This document shows, one piece after another, positions 18,452 to 28,344 of a stretch of 64,000 nt of DNA. The first letter of the stretch is position 1; every line of letters begins with the position of its first letter. The stretch spans positions 930,001-994,000 of the forward strand of contig NZ_JALJZT010000002.1 of NCBI RefSeq assembly GCF_024171405.1. The letters run 5' to 3'. Source of the stretch: Qipengyuania citrea. GTDB taxonomy: Bacteria; Pseudomonadota; Alphaproteobacteria; Sphingomonadales; Sphingomonadaceae. The position numbers were made by a program, and so were the translations under genes. The notes below the pieces were generated by a model. That model worked only from the letters and a program-made list of their open reading frames with translations. It had not been told where the DNA came from and did no database searches.

Positions 18452-18835
18452 ATGAGCATTTTCGGCAAGATCAAGGACGCGGTTTTCGGCAAGAAGGCCG
18501 AAGCGCAGGACACCCCCAAACCCGCGCCCAAGCCGACCGGCAATGCCTGGGCCGATGCCCCGGTGGTCGAACAGAAGGCCAGGCCGGTGGTCGATATCGA
18601 GAACAATCTCGACAATATGCCCGGCGCCGACACGCTCAACTGGCGCACCTCCATCGTCGATCTGATGAAGCTGATCGGGGTCGATTCCGATTACGAAAGC
18701 CGCAAGGCGCTCGCCGTCGAGATGGGCCGCGAGGATTATGCCGGCAGCGCCGAGGACAATATCTGGCTGCACCGCCGCGTCATGAACGAGTTGGCCGCCA
18801 ATGGCGGCAAGGTCCCGCCCGAATTCCTCGATTGA
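18452..18835 (+). CDS. DUF3597 family protein
   Basis: A 127-residue protein with the DUF3597 C-terminal domain (about residues 45-127: DTLNWRTSIVDLMKLIGVDSDYESRKALA...NIWLHRRVMNELAANGG). It begins with MSIFGKIKDAVFGKK and a Pro/Lys linker, an amphipathic head seen in many members. The domain has a small helical fold related to peptidoglycan-binding LysM-associated or PspC-like proteins in some fusions; its function is unknown. AGGAGACGGCAGC provides a ribosome binding site. No signal peptide. Confidence 0.9.
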   Translation: MSIFGKIKDAVFGKKAEAQDTPKPAPKPTGNAWADAPVVEQKARPVVDIENNLDNMPGADTLNWRTSIVDLMKLIGVDSDYESRKALAVEMGREDYAGSAEDNIWLHRRVMNELAANGGKVPPEFLD

Positions 18836-18872
18836 TTTGACAGGCTTGCACGCGGGAAGCACACCCGTGGGC

Positions 18873-20726
18873 ATGACCCAGACCAGCACCGCCATCACCC
18901 GCCGCCAGGCCCTTGCCGGCCTTGGCGCAACCTCCGCCCTTGCCCTGTCGGGATGCGCCGCCACCGCGCGGCCCGAGGCGATCGCCCGCGCGCAGGCGAT
19001 CGGTGCGCAGCGCCTGCTCGAAGTGGTCGGCTACAATCTGCTCGCGCACGAACCCGAACGGGCGACCGCGCTGGGGGTGGACACCGGCCGCTATTATAAT
19101 TTGCGCGGCAAGCTCGAAGACCAGTCGCCCGCGGGCCAGGCCGCCTATGCCGCGACGCTCAGGCAGGATCTCGACCGGGTGCGTGCGCAGCCGCGCGATG
19201 GTCTCGACAGCGCGACGGTGACCAGCCTCGATGTCGTCGAAAGCGCCTATGAACTTGCGCTCGACGGCTTTGCGCTGCCCTATGGCGATACGCCGGTCGG
19301 CAATTGGCGCACTGCGCCCTATGTGGTGATCCAGAACGTCGGCGAATATCTGGCGCTGCCGCGCTTCATGCAGTCGAACCACAAGCTCGAGCATGGCGAC
19401 GATGCCGACGCCTATATCGAACGCATGGAAGCGATGCCCGCCACATTCGATGGCGAGCTGGCGCGGATCCGCCAGGCACGCGGCATGGGCGTGGTCCCGC
19501 CCGCCTTCCTGCTCGACAAGGCGCTGCGCCAGATGGAACAGACCATCGCCAGCGCTGGCAAGGGTGAGCTGTTCGCCGACGATCTGCGCACCAAACTGCA
19601 GGCCGCAGGCATGCCCGAAAGCCACGCCAATCGCGCGCTGGCACTCGAAAGCGGACCGATCGCCGAAGCGCTGACCCGCCAGCTCGAGGAACTGCGTGCC
19701 GAACGCGCCGTCGCCAGCGATGCGCCGGGCATGTCCGCGCGCCCACACGGCGAGGAATTCTATGCCTGGGCGCTGCGTTCGAGCACGACCACGCGCCTGT
19801 CGGCCGATGAGGTTCACCGGCAGGGCCTCGAGGAACTCGAAACGCTGCATGCGCGCATGGATCCGATCCTGCGCAGCATCGGCTATACCAGCGGCTCGGT
19901 GGGCGAACGCATGCAGGCGCTGGCCGCCGACCCGCGCTACAAATTCGCCGAGGGCGACCCCGGCCGCGCCGAGATCATGGATTTCATCGCCGAGCGGGTC
20001 GAGTGGATCAAGGCGCAGATGCCGCGCGCCTTCAACACGCTGGTCGATCCGAACATGGAGGTGCGCCGCATCCCCCCGGCCGAGGAAGTCGGTGCGCCGG
20101 GCGCCTATGGCGGCGCGGGCAGCAAGGACGGCAGCATCCCCGGCCGCTTCTGGATCAATCTGCGCAGCACCGATCTGCACCGCAAATACGACCTCGCCGA
20201 TCTCACCTATCACGAGACGATCCCGGGCCACGTCTGGGAAGGCGAATATTCGAACCGCCTGCCGCTGATCCGCTCGATCCTCGCCTTCAATCCGTTCAGC
20301 GAAGGCTGGGCGCTCTATGGCGAGCAGATCGCAGACGAGCTGGGCGCCTATGACGGGTTCGAGGTCGGCCGGCTGGGCTATCTGCAGAGCCTCGCCTTTC
20401 GCGCCTGCCGCATGGTGGTGGATACCGGTCTGCACGCCAAGGGCTGGAGCCGCGCGAAGGCGGTCGATTTCTTCGTCACGCGCAATGGCAGCAAGCCCGC
20501 GGAGGTCGAGAGCGAGGTCGATCGCTATTGCAGCTGGCCCGGACAGGCGACCGGCTACAAGCTGGGCCACAGCCGCATCGTCGACCAGCGCGCGCGGGCA
20601 CAGGCGGCGCTCGGGTCAGCCTATGACTTCAAGGCGTTCAACGACGCGGTGGTGCTGGGCGGCAATGTCCCGATGGATGTGCTGGAAAAGAACGTCGGCC
20701 GCTATATCGCAAGGGCGGGCGCATGA
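18873..20726 (+). CDS. DUF885 family metallopeptidase, Tat-type lipoprotein
   Basis: A 617-residue protein of the DUF885 family. The zinc site is HETIPGH (about residues 447-453), followed by a second conserved block EGWALYGEQ (about 475). Family members are exported carboxypeptidase-like enzymes of uncertain substrate. The N-terminus has a twin-arginine-like TRRQALAGLG and a lipobox LALSGC, so it may be an exported folded lipoprotein. The ATG at 18873 is chosen because it begins this signal; an upstream in-frame ATG at 18801 overlaps the DUF3597 gene. It overlaps the next gene by 4 bases (ATGA). Confidence 0.9.
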   Translation: MTQTSTAITRRQALAGLGATSALALSGCAATARPEAIARAQAIGAQRLLEVVGYNLLAHEPERATALGVDTGRYYNLRGKLEDQSPAGQAAYAATLRQDLDRVRAQPRDGLDSATVTSLDVVESAYELALDGFALPYGDTPVGNWRTAPYVVIQNVGEYLALPRFMQSNHKLEHGDDADAYIERMEAMPATFDGELARIRQARGMGVVPPAFLLDKALRQMEQTIASAGKGELFADDLRTKLQAAGMPESHANRALALESGPIAEALTRQLEELRAERAVASDAPGMSARPHGEEFYAWALRSSTTTRLSADEVHRQGLEELETLHARMDPILRSIGYTSGSVGERMQALAADPRYKFAEGDPGRAEIMDFIAERVEWIKAQMPRAFNTLVDPNMEVRRIPPAEEVGAPGAYGGAGSKDGSIPGRFWINLRSTDLHRKYDLADLTYHETIPGHVWEGEYSNRLPLIRSILAFNPFSEGWALYGEQIADELGAYDGFEVGRLGYLQSLAFRACRMVVDTGLHAKGWSRAKAVDFFVTRNGSKPAEVESEVDRYCSWPGQATGYKLGHSRIVDQRARAQAALGSAYDFKAFNDAVVLGGNVPMDVLEKNVGRYIARAGA

Positions 20727-21676
20727 TCTCTCGCGGGCCCGCGCAGCTCATCGCTGCATCATCGGTAGCGGTCGCACTCGCAACGGGAAGCGAGGCCACG
20801 GCCAGCAGCCCCTATCAGGTCGAGGTGACGTGCGCGGTTGGCGGCGAGCAATTCGAACACACCGCGACCGCCAGCTATTCGACCTGGGGATCGCGGCCCG
20901 ATGGAAAACCCTATGGTAGCTGGGTCTTCCCCGGCCCGCTTCCCGAATGTCCCGGCAACAAGCTGGTTATGTACCGCGAGTTCACGCCGCAGGAGGTCGC
21001 ACAGCTCGAGACGCTGATCGCAAGCAACGACTACCGCGCGTTGCACGATGAAACCGACTATTTCCGGGCGCAGTGGATCGAGGATCGGCTTGCCATCGAG
21101 CTGCCGGAGCCCTGGCTGCTCATGCGCGCAACCTGGCAGACCGATCGCGATCCGGCCTTGCGGAAGCGTTATCTCGAAGCCTTTATCGCACGGGCCGCGC
21201 TGGTCGAGGTCGATGGCGCAGACCTCGATACGCTTGCACTGCGCTACCTGCTCGCCAATGCATACCGCGAGACTCGGTCGTTCGACGAGGCACTCCTGAC
21301 GCTGGAGACCATTCCGCTGGCCGTGCTCGCTGTCGAGGTTCCGGATAAGAAAGAGGCTGGCTGGAATGCCTATCGCGAAGCCAAGGACCGTTTGTGGTTG
21401 GCAAGGCAGATCGCCATCATGCGCGATGTGATTGCCGAAGGGAATGCTTCGCGCGAACCGCTGCGCCTGATCCCCGAGGCCATGGCGGCCTATCGCTGCA
21501 AGGAGATGATCGGGTCCGGCGAGCCTGGGATCGATGAATTCTGCTATTCAGAGCAGGTCCAGGCGGAAATCGCAGGAAGAGCATCGGGGTCCGGCGCCGC
21601 AAGCGAGGCCGCGGCGGCAGCCTCTGACGCTGCGGACGCGATGGCAAATATTGAAGCCGCTGGCGACTGGGAGTAG
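20723..21676 (+). CDS. Secreted hypothetical protein (317 aa)
   Basis: A 317-residue protein with a short signal-like N-terminus (residues 1-27). Visible landmarks are a Cys-bearing YQVEVTCAVGGEQFEHTATASYSTWGSR-type beta region broken over residues 31-60, then ECPGNKLVMYREF, then a helical part with a repeat-like LALRYLLANAYRETRSFDEALLTLE segment reminiscent of a TPR, and an Ala/Ser-rich tail. It overlaps the DUF885 peptidase gene (ATGA), which implies coupling and possibly a joint periplasmic role. I do not recognise a family. Confidence 0.72.
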   Translation: MISRGPAQLIAASSVAVALATGSEATASSPYQVEVTCAVGGEQFEHTATASYSTWGSRPDGKPYGSWVFPGPLPECPGNKLVMYREFTPQEVAQLETLIASNDYRALHDETDYFRAQWIEDRLAIELPEPWLLMRATWQTDRDPALRKRYLEAFIARAALVEVDGADLDTLALRYLLANAYRETRSFDEALLTLETIPLAVLAVEVPDKKEAGWNAYREAKDRLWLARQIAIMRDVIAEGNASREPLRLIPEAMAAYRCKEMIGSGEPGIDEFCYSEQVQAEIAGRASGSGAASEAAAAASDAADAMANIEAAGDWE

Positions 21677-21687
21677 CGAACCGAGCC

Positions 21688-23319
21688 ATGGAAGCATTGG
21701 GCGAAAACCTCGAGACCATGCCGCGCGTGCCGCTGGCCGACCATCATGTCGCCGCGTTGCACCGGCTGGGCCGGATCAGGACCTATGCCGAGGGCGAAGT
21801 GGTGGTCGAGGCGGGCGATCCGATGGACAGCTTCGTCTATGTCCTCGAAGGCGAAATCGAGGTGGTCGATCCGCGCTCGCGCAACCGGCTGATGGAAAGC
21901 TCGATCGGCCCGACGCAGTTCATGGGTGAGATTGCCTTCCTCAACGCAGGGGCGAACATCCTTCCGATGCGCGCGGCCAAGCCGACCCGTACGCTCGAAG
22001 TCCCGCGTCAGGCGATGCTCGACCTGATGGCGCGCGTGCCCGAATTGTCGGACCATGTCATCGGCGTGTTTTCCGCCCGGCGGCGGCGGCAGTTCGAGCT
22101 GAAGAACAGCGCGGTCAAGCTGATCGGCGCAGACCGCGACGGGGCGGTACAGAAGGTCGAACAGTTCCTCAGTCGCAACCGCATCCCGTTCGAGAGCCTC
22201 GATCTCGACGGGAGCGACAGTGAAACGCTGGCTGCCTGCAACCTTACCGGTCACCGCCCCAGCGTCATCCTGGGCCAGGACCGCGTGCTCGACGACCCCA
22301 CTCCGCGCAAGGTGGCGCAATATCTCCATCTCGATTTGGATGTCTGCCGCGAGACGCTTTACGACCTGCTGATCGTCGGCGGCGGCCCCGCGGGTGTGGC
22401 CGCATCGGTCTATGCGGGTAGCGAAGGGCTGTGCGCGCTGACAATCGAAGACACCGCGATCGGCGGGCAGGCGGGCACCAGCAGCCGGATCGAGAATTAC
22501 ATGGGCTTCCCCACCGGGATCAGCGGGGCCGACCTCGTCTATCGCGGGCAGATCCAGGCAATGAAATTCGGCACGCGCTTCGCCATGCCGCGCAGCGTCG
22601 AGGGGCTGGTCCGGCGCGGCGACGGGACGTTTTGCGCGCAACTGGACGATGGCGACGAGGTTTGCGCCAAAGCGGTGCTGGTCGCCACCGGGGTGCAATA
22701 CCGCCGCCTGCCGCTCGACCGGCTGGAGGCGTTCGAAGGCGCGGGGATATTCTATGCCGCGACCGATATGGAGGCACGTTTCTGCCACAACACCGAAGCG
22801 GTGGTGGTTGGCGGCGGCAATTCGGCGGGGCAGGCGGCAATGTATCTCAGCCGCACCGCGACCTGTGTCCACGTTGTCGTCCGCGGCGACAGCCTGGCCG
22901 CGTCGATGTCGAACTATCTCACGCAGCGGCTGGAAGCCGACCCGGCGATCCAGATCCATTACGACACCGAGATCACCGATCTGCATGGCGATAGCCATCT
23001 CGAAGCCGTGACCTTCACCACCCCCGCGGGCGACCGCGTGATCGACACGCGCGCGCTGTTCGTGATGATCGGTGCCGCGCCCAATACCGGCTGGCTGTCG
23101 GGCCTAGTGGAAACCGATGACCGCGGCTTCGTGAAGACCGGCGCGCAGGTCGGGCGCGAGACGCCGTACGAAACCGCCACCGACGGCGTCTTCGCGGTTG
23201 GCGACGTGCGCTCGGGATCGGTCAAGCGCGTTGCCAGCGCGGTTGGCGAAGGCTCGGTCGTGGTGAGCCGGATCTGGAGCTATCTCGACCGGCTGGCGGT
23301 GCCCGCCAGCACGGTCTGA
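21688..23319 (+). CDS. FAD-dependent oxidoreductase with cyclic nucleotide-binding domain
   Basis: A 543-residue fusion. Residues about 10-130 form a cNMP-binding domain (DPMDSFVYVLEGEIEVVDP), about 135-215 resemble a thioredoxin/glutaredoxin-like segment, and about 225-543 are a thioredoxin reductase-like flavoprotein with FAD motif IVGGGPAGVAAS and NADPH motif VVVGGGNSAGQAA. The redox CxxC of thioredoxin reductases is missing; the aligned part reads YAATDMEARFC. It is therefore unlikely to be a classical thioredoxin reductase. Whether the N-terminal domain binds cAMP or cGMP is unknown. Cytosolic. Confidence 0.9.
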   Translation: MEALGENLETMPRVPLADHHVAALHRLGRIRTYAEGEVVVEAGDPMDSFVYVLEGEIEVVDPRSRNRLMESSIGPTQFMGEIAFLNAGANILPMRAAKPTRTLEVPRQAMLDLMARVPELSDHVIGVFSARRRRQFELKNSAVKLIGADRDGAVQKVEQFLSRNRIPFESLDLDGSDSETLAACNLTGHRPSVILGQDRVLDDPTPRKVAQYLHLDLDVCRETLYDLLIVGGGPAGVAASVYAGSEGLCALTIEDTAIGGQAGTSSRIENYMGFPTGISGADLVYRGQIQAMKFGTRFAMPRSVEGLVRRGDGTFCAQLDDGDEVCAKAVLVATGVQYRRLPLDRLEAFEGAGIFYAATDMEARFCHNTEAVVVGGGNSAGQAAMYLSRTATCVHVVVRGDSLAASMSNYLTQRLEADPAIQIHYDTEITDLHGDSHLEAVTFTTPAGDRVIDTRALFVMIGAAPNTGWLSGLVETDDRGFVKTGAQVGRETPYETATDGVFAVGDVRSGSVKRVASAVGEGSVVVSRIWSYLDRLAVPASTV

Positions 23320-23326
23320 GCCGCGG

Positions 23327-23647
23327 CTACTTCTTGCCGAACAGTCCGCTGGCCATTCCGGCGATATCGTCGAGCGGATTGCCGTCGCCATCGAGGTCGA
23401 GCATGCTGGCAAACTTGGCCAGCGAGCCTTCGCCGCCGATCGCATCGCGGATCTGTTCGAGCAACTGCGTGTCCATCCCGGTCTTGGCCGAAGCGACCTC
23501 GATCGTGTCGCCCGGATCCTGATGCGCCTCGCCCAGCGCCGCGACGGCCTTCGCCGCGAGTTCGGGATCGATGCCGAATTTCTCTGCCATGTTGGTCACG
23601 GTCGGATTGTCACCGACCTGGCTGAGGATGCTGTCGAAAAGGCCCAT
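23327..23647 (-). CDS. Hypothetical protein, DUF937-like (106 aa)
   Basis: A 106-residue protein beginning MGLFDSILSQVGDNPTV, with helical segments and a DLDGDGNPLDD motif near residues 84-95 that looks like a calcium-type loop, then a Gly/Lys end (GLFGKK). The opening resembles DUF937/YidB-like proteins. No signal peptide or membrane span. It lies tail to tail with the flavoprotein gene. GGAGATACGCGCG supplies a ribosome binding site. Function unknown. Confidence 0.72.
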   Translation of the reverse strand: MGLFDSILSQVGDNPTVTNMAEKFGIDPELAAKAVAALGEAHQDPGDTIEVASAKTGMDTQLLEQIRDAIGGEGSLAKFASMLDLDGDGNPLDDIAGMASGLFGKK

Positions 23648-23700
23648 CGCGCGTATCTCCTGCGGTAAAGTGCGCGCACAATGGCAGCTGGACGGACAAT

Positions 23701-23737
23701 ATTAAAGCCCCCGGTCCGCATCGCTGCGGCCGGGGGC
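23701..23737 (-). terminator. Terminator of pckA
   Basis: A 13-bp stem with one bulged base (23707-23720 with 23725-23737) and a 4-base loop is followed on the minus strand by TTTAAT. It lies 41 bases past the pckA stop and fits a Rho-independent terminator for it. Confidence 0.8.
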
Positions 23738-23778
23738 CTCCTCTCCGACTGGTGCGCTCCCGAGCGGAGCGAAACGGT

Positions 23779-25377
23779 TCAGGCGGCGACCGACTTGCTG
23801 GGCGCCGCGTCGCGCACGCCCTGGTCGACATGCGCTGCAAAGGGTTCAAAATTGTCGACGAAAAGCTGCACCAGCTTGCTGGCGGTGCGGTCGTATTCAT
23901 CCTTGTCCGCCCAGGTCGAGCGCGGGTCGAGAATGCCCGTATCGACGCCCGCAACCGCGACCGGCACTTCGAAACCGAAGTTGGGGTCCTTGCGGAATTC
24001 GGCGTCGTTGAGCGACCCGTCGAGCGCGGCGTTGAGCAATGCGCGGGTGGCCTTGATCGGCATCCGGCTGCCGACGCCATACTTGCCGCCGGTCCAGCCG
24101 GTGTTGACCAGCCAGCAATGCACTTCGCCCTTGGCGATGCGCTCCTTGAGCAGATTGCCGTAAACGCTCGGGTGGCGCGGCATGAAGGGCGCGCCGAAGC
24201 AGGTGCTGAAAGTCGCTTCGGGCTCGGTCACGCCGATTTCGGTGCCCGCGACCTTGGCGGTGTAGCCCGACAGGAAGTGGTACATCGCCTGATCGGGCGT
24301 CAGCCGCGCGATCGGGGGCAGCACGCCGAAGGCATCGGCAGTCAGCATGATGACGTTGGAGGGCGGCGGGCCCATGTTCTTTTCGGACGTGTTCGGAATC
24401 GACGACAGCGGATAGGCGCCGCGGGTGTTCTCGGCGAGGCTGTTGTCGTCGAGGTCGATTTCGCCCGCATCGTTCATCACGACGTTTTCGAGCACGGTGC
24501 CTTCCATCTTGGTGGTGGCATAGATTTCCGGCTCGGCCTCGGGGTTGAGACGGATCATCTTGGCATAGCAGCCGCCTTCGAAGTTGAAGACCGCCGTATC
24601 CGACCAGCCATGCTCGTCATCGCCAATCAGCGTGCGGCTGGCATCGGCCGACAGCGTGGTCTTGCCGGTGCCCGACAGCCCGAAGAACACCGCGGTCTTG
24701 CCGTCGGGGCCGATGTTGGCGCTGCAGTGCATCGGCATCACGCCCTTGGCGGGCAGTAGGTAGTTGAGAATGCCGAAGACGCTCTTCTTCATCTCGCCGG
24801 CATATTTGGTGCCGCCGATCAGGATCAGCTTTTCTTCGAGATTGACCGCGATCACGGTCTCGCTGCGCGTACCGTGGCGTTCGGGGTCGGCCTGGAAGCT
24901 GGGCAGGTCGATGATCGTGTATTCGGGCACGAAACCGTCGAGCTCGGCCTCGGTCGGACGGACCAGCAGCGTGCGGATGAACTGGTTGTGCCACGCCAGC
25001 TCGTTGATGACGCGCACGTTGACCCGGTATTCGGGCTGCGAGCCGCCGAACAGGTCGGCGACGAAAAGCTCGCCCTTGTCCGCTACCGCTTTGAGGAAAT
25101 CTTCCTTGAGCGCAGCGAAATGCGCCGGCGTCATCGAAGCATTGTTGTCCCACCATACGGTGTCTTCGGTTTCGGCGTTGCGGACGATGAACTTGTCCTT
25201 CGCGCTGCGGCCCGTGTGCTTGCCCGTTTCGACCACCAGCGGACCGTCCTTGGCGCGGCGGCCCTCGCTGCGCTCCAGCGCGGCGGCGGTCAGCTCTTCC
25301 GAAGTCAGGTTGGGGTGAATGGTAGCGGAAGTCTCGATGCCCTGGTCGGCAAGCGAATGGGAAAGCGAAAAGGTCAC
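23779..25377 (-). CDS. pckA: Phosphoenolpyruvate carboxykinase (ATP)
   Basis: A 532-residue ATP-type PEP carboxykinase, which makes phosphoenolpyruvate from oxaloacetate at the start of gluconeogenesis. Landmarks are [11 protein letters not shown], the kinase-1 loop [13 protein letters not shown] and the kinase-2 ENVVMND region, with length as expected. The start is the GTG at 25377, preceded by GGAG at a spacing of 6; the frame stays open far upstream but that part runs antisense to chvI. It diverges from chvI across about 180 bases. In Agrobacterium and Sinorhizobium ChvI controls pckA, so co-regulation is plausible here. Confidence 0.95.
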   Translation of the reverse strand: MTFSLSHSLADQGIETSATIHPNLTSEELTAAALERSEGRRAKDGPLVVETGKHTGRSAKDKFIVRNAETEDTVWWDNNASMTPAHFAALKEDFLKAVADKGELFVADLFGGSQPEYRVNVRVINELAWHNQFIRTLLVRPTEAELDGFVPEYTIIDLPSFQADPERHGTRSETVIAVNLEEKLILIGGTKYAGEMKKSVFGILNYLLPAKGVMPMHCSANIGPDGKTAVFFGLSGTGKTTLSADASRTLIGDDEHGWSDTAVFNFEGGCYAKMIRLNPEAEPEIYATTKMEGTVLENVVMNDAGEIDLDDNSLAENTRGAYPLSSIPNTSEKNMGPPPSNVIMLTADAFGVLPPIARLTPDQAMYHFLSGYTAKVAGTEIGVTEPEATFSTCFGAPFMPRHPSVYGNLLKERIAKGEVHCWLVNTGWTGGKYGVGSRMPIKATRALLNAALDGSLNDAEFRKDPNFGFEVPVAVAGVDTGILDPRSTWADKDEYDRTASKLVQLFVDNFEPFAAHVDQGVRDAAPSKSVAA

Positions 25378-25557
25378 TGAATTCTCCAGCGCGGGATGCG
25401 GGTTCGTCCGAAAGTGGCCTGCGCATACGAATGCGCGGCTGTCCTCAAAGCCAATAGTCCGGCTGCCAGCCGCCGTCAAACCACTGGCTGCCGATAAGTG
25501 CGCAGCATGCGACCGCCCGCGTTGTTTTGCCGCGGCAATGCGGCTAGTCATCGGGGC

Positions 25558-26313
25558 ATGGAGCACATGGGCGCAGAGGCGATGCCGCAGGGCGAGACGA
25601 ACCGCACGGTCATCGCGCTGGTCGATGACGACCGCAATATCCTCACCACCGTGTCGATCGCGTTGCAGGCCGAAGGATTCGCCACCCGCGTCTATTCGGA
25701 TGGCGAGGCGGCGCTGGGCGCGCTGCTGTCGAACCCGCCCGACCTTGCCATCTTCGATATCAAGATGCCAAAGATGGACGGGATGGAGCTGCTCCGCCGG
25801 CTGCGCGAACAATCGCCGTTGCCGGTGATCTTCCTGACCAGCAAGGACGATGAAACCGACGAGCAGGCCGGCCTCGAAATGGGCGCGGACGATTATATCG
25901 CCAAGCCGTTCAGCCTGCGCCTGCTGCTGGCGCGTATCCGCGCGATCCTGCGGCGCAGCGGCGGCGACCATCCGCTGCTGTTGTCCGAGCAGTTCGACGA
26001 CAAGCCGGGCGAGCTGGTCGAACGCGGGCGCCTGTTCATGGACCCGGCGCGTCACCACGTGACCTGGGACGGGCAGCCGGTATCGTTGACCGTAACCGAA
26101 TTCCTGCTGCTCGAGGCGCTGGCTGCGCGCCCCGGCGTGATCAAGAGCCGCAACCAGCTGATGGATGCCGCCTATCCCGACGACGTCTTCGTCGACGACC
26201 GCACGGTCGACAGCCATATCAAGCGCATGCGCCGCAAGTTCCGCAGCGTCGATGACACCTTCTCCGCCATCGAAACCCTGTACGGCGCAGGCTACAGCTT
26301 CAACGAAGGCTGA
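25558..26313 (+). CDS. chvI: Response regulator ChvI (OmpR family)
   Basis: A 251-residue OmpR-type regulator. The receiver has the acidic pair in VDDDRN, the phospho-acceptor Asp about 67 in [10 protein letters not shown] and Lys about 116 in IAKPFS; the C-terminal winged helix ends in the usual [12 protein letters not shown]. It forms a two-component system with ChvG, 12 bases downstream. In other alphaproteobacteria this pair responds to acid and envelope stress. The start is uncertain among ATGs at 25558, 25567 and 25582; an upstream GTG at 25498 looks too early. It begins the operon that continues into the PTS genes. Confidence 0.93.
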   Translation: MEHMGAEAMPQGETNRTVIALVDDDRNILTTVSIALQAEGFATRVYSDGEAALGALLSNPPDLAIFDIKMPKMDGMELLRRLREQSPLPVIFLTSKDDETDEQAGLEMGADDYIAKPFSLRLLLARIRAILRRSGGDHPLLLSEQFDDKPGELVERGRLFMDPARHHVTWDGQPVSLTVTEFLLLEALAARPGVIKSRNQLMDAAYPDDVFVDDRTVDSHIKRMRRKFRSVDDTFSAIETLYGAGYSFNEG

Positions 26314-26324
26314 GGCGAAGCGCA

Positions 26325-27890
26325 ATGTCCGAAACCGGCAGTGTTCTCAAAGGCGATCCGCGAATCGAGAAGCAGCGCTGGTCGCGGCGGCTCTCGCTCA
26401 CCAGCCGCATCCTGTTCGTCAACGTGCTGCCGCTGGTGCTGCTGGGCGGCGGGGTCATCTATGTCGATGCCTATCGCAAGCAATTGCTCGACGAGCGTTT
26501 CAAGCTGGCGCTGGTCGAAGCGCAGATCACCGCCGAAGCGCTGGCCGGCGCGACGCCGCAGCGACAGGAAGCGCTGCTGATCCAGATCGGCAAGGAGCAA
26601 CGCCTGCGCCTGCGGGTCTACAGCCCAGACGGCACGCTCGAATCGGATAGCTTCAAGCTCGCCCCGCCCAGTTTCGTCCTGCCAAGCGCGAAGGAAGTCG
26701 ACCAGAGCGCCTTCGCGCTGCGGCTCGATCGCTGGTTCGACCGGGTGGTGGGCGCGCCCGCCCTGCCCGACTATGTCGAGCCCGAGACCGACGATGTCGG
26801 CGACTGGCCCGAACTGACGCGGGCGCGCGAGGACAGCTTGACCCAGATCGTCCTGCGCGATGCTCCCGACGGCACGCATGTGATCAACGCCGCCGCACCG
26901 GTCGGGCTCGACGGCGATACGCTGCTGCTGACGCGCAACCCGGTCGACATTACCGAAAGCGTGCGCGAGGCCCGCTCGACGGTGGCGCTGGTCGTGCTGC
27001 TGGCGCTGGTGATCTCGACGCTGCTGTCGTTCTTCCTTGCGCAGACCATCGTGCGCCCTTTGCGCGAACTGGTCCATGCCGCAGTGCGCGTGCGGCAGGG
27101 CCGTGACCGGCAGGTCGAAGTGCCGCGCCTGCCGCAGCGACGCGACGAGATCGGCATGCTCGCCCGCTCGATCTCGGACATGACCGCCGCGCTGCGGCAG
27201 CGGATCGATGCGGTCGAACATTTTGCTGCCGATGTCGCGCATGAGATCAAGAACCCGCTCGCCTCGCTGCGCAGCGCGACCGAATCGCTCAGCAAGGTCG
27301 AGGATCCGACCTTGCGCGCGCAATTGCTCGATATCGCCACGCATGACGTGCGCCGGATCGACCGGCTGGTCACCGAAATTTCGGACGCAAGCCGGATCGA
27401 TGCCGAAATGTCGCGGACCGAATTCGAGCCGGTCGACCTGGCGCAATTGCTCTGCACGATCGTCGAAAGCCGCGAGGCGCGCGACGAGAACGAAGGCCGC
27501 ACGCTTGAAATTACGGGTGCGGACCGCCCCGCACGAGTCATGGGCGTGCCCGTGCGGCTCGAGCGCGTGATCCAGAACCTGCTCGACAATGCAGTGTCCT
27601 TTTCGCCGCCTGCGGGCCGCATCTGGGCCGATCTCAGCCGCCGCGACGACTGGATTACGCTGACCATCTGCGACGAGGGTCCGGGCATCCCCGAGGAAAA
27701 GCGCGAAAAGGTCTTCCGGCGCTTCCATTCGGACCGTCCGGCGGAAGAAGATTTCGGCAATCATTCGGGGCTCGGCCTCGCGATCGCGCGGACCATCGCC
27801 GAAGCGCATGACGGGACGCTGGTCGCCACCTCGCGCATGGACGGCGAAAGCGGGGCGTGCCTCCACCTGGGCCTTCCGGCCAAGCGCTGA
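26325..27890 (+). CDS. chvG: Sensor histidine kinase ChvG
   Basis: A 521-residue membrane histidine kinase. After a cytosolic head there is a membrane span near residues 30-52, a periplasmic sensor part to about 215, a second span near 220-242, a HAMP domain, the H-box [16 protein letters not shown] and an HATPase domain with N-box [18 protein letters not shown] and GLGLAIAR. It phosphorylates ChvI, 12 bases upstream. It is followed closely by hprK. Confidence 0.94.
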   Translation: MSETGSVLKGDPRIEKQRWSRRLSLTSRILFVNVLPLVLLGGGVIYVDAYRKQLLDERFKLALVEAQITAEALAGATPQRQEALLIQIGKEQRLRLRVYSPDGTLESDSFKLAPPSFVLPSAKEVDQSAFALRLDRWFDRVVGAPALPDYVEPETDDVGDWPELTRAREDSLTQIVLRDAPDGTHVINAAAPVGLDGDTLLLTRNPVDITESVREARSTVALVVLLALVISTLLSFFLAQTIVRPLRELVHAAVRVRQGRDRQVEVPRLPQRRDEIGMLARSISDMTAALRQRIDAVEHFAADVAHEIKNPLASLRSATESLSKVEDPTLRAQLLDIATHDVRRIDRLVTEISDASRIDAEMSRTEFEPVDLAQLLCTIVESREARDENEGRTLEITGADRPARVMGVPVRLERVIQNLLDNAVSFSPPAGRIWADLSRRDDWITLTICDEGPGIPEEKREKVFRRFHSDRPAEEDFGNHSGLGLAIARTIAEAHDGTLVATSRMDGESGACLHLGLPAKR

Positions 27891-27892
27891 GC

Positions 27893-28333
27893 ATGGCGGT
27901 GCTCGCCAATATTACCGCTGTGGCAGTCGCCGGGCGGGTGCTGCTGATCGAGGGGCCGCCGGGGTCGGGCAAATCGACGCTTGCGCTGGCGCTGATCGAT
28001 CGCGGGGCCACCCTGGTGGGTGACGATGGCGTGTCCATTACCCGCGATCGCGACACGCTGTTGGCCGCGCCGCCACCGAATACCTGCGGGATGATCGAGA
28101 TACGCAATGTCGGCATCGTGGAGCTGCCCGTGACTGAGGGTCCGGTCGCGCTGCTGCTTACGTTCGATCCCGCAGCACCGCGTTTCCCGATGGACATTCC
28201 CGTGCGCGACATCGAGGGCGTGCCCATCCCGGCGCTGCCTTTCGCCCCCGGTGATGCGGTGCAGGCGCTGCGCGCCGAATATGCGTTGGAACTGCACGGG
28301 CTTCCCCTCCCCAAAGGCGATGAAAAGGCATAG
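27893..28333 (+). CDS. hprK: HPr kinase/phosphorylase, short alphaproteobacterial form
   Basis: A 146-residue HprK consisting only of the catalytic domain. Walker A is GPPGSGKS (residues 21-28), followed by the conserved LVGDDGV segment. The N-terminal regulatory domain of the Firmicute enzyme is absent, as is usual in alphaproteobacteria. It should phosphorylate HPr on a Ser (the HPr at 29735 has Ser50 in the right place) and reverse this. It starts 2 bases after the chvG stop. Downstream are rapZ and the two PTS proteins. Confidence 0.92.
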   Translation: MAVLANITAVAVAGRVLLIEGPPGSGKSTLALALIDRGATLVGDDGVSITRDRDTLLAAPPPNTCGMIEIRNVGIVELPVTEGPVALLLTFDPAAPRFPMDIPVRDIEGVPIPALPFAPGDAVQALRAEYALELHGLPLPKGDEKA

Positions 28334-28344
28334 GCACCCCCGCC

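Noticed and set aside
25378-26325. A long N-terminal extension of pckA
   Set aside because: It is antisense to chvI and unlike any PckA. The GTG at 25377 with GGAG upstream gives the normal length.
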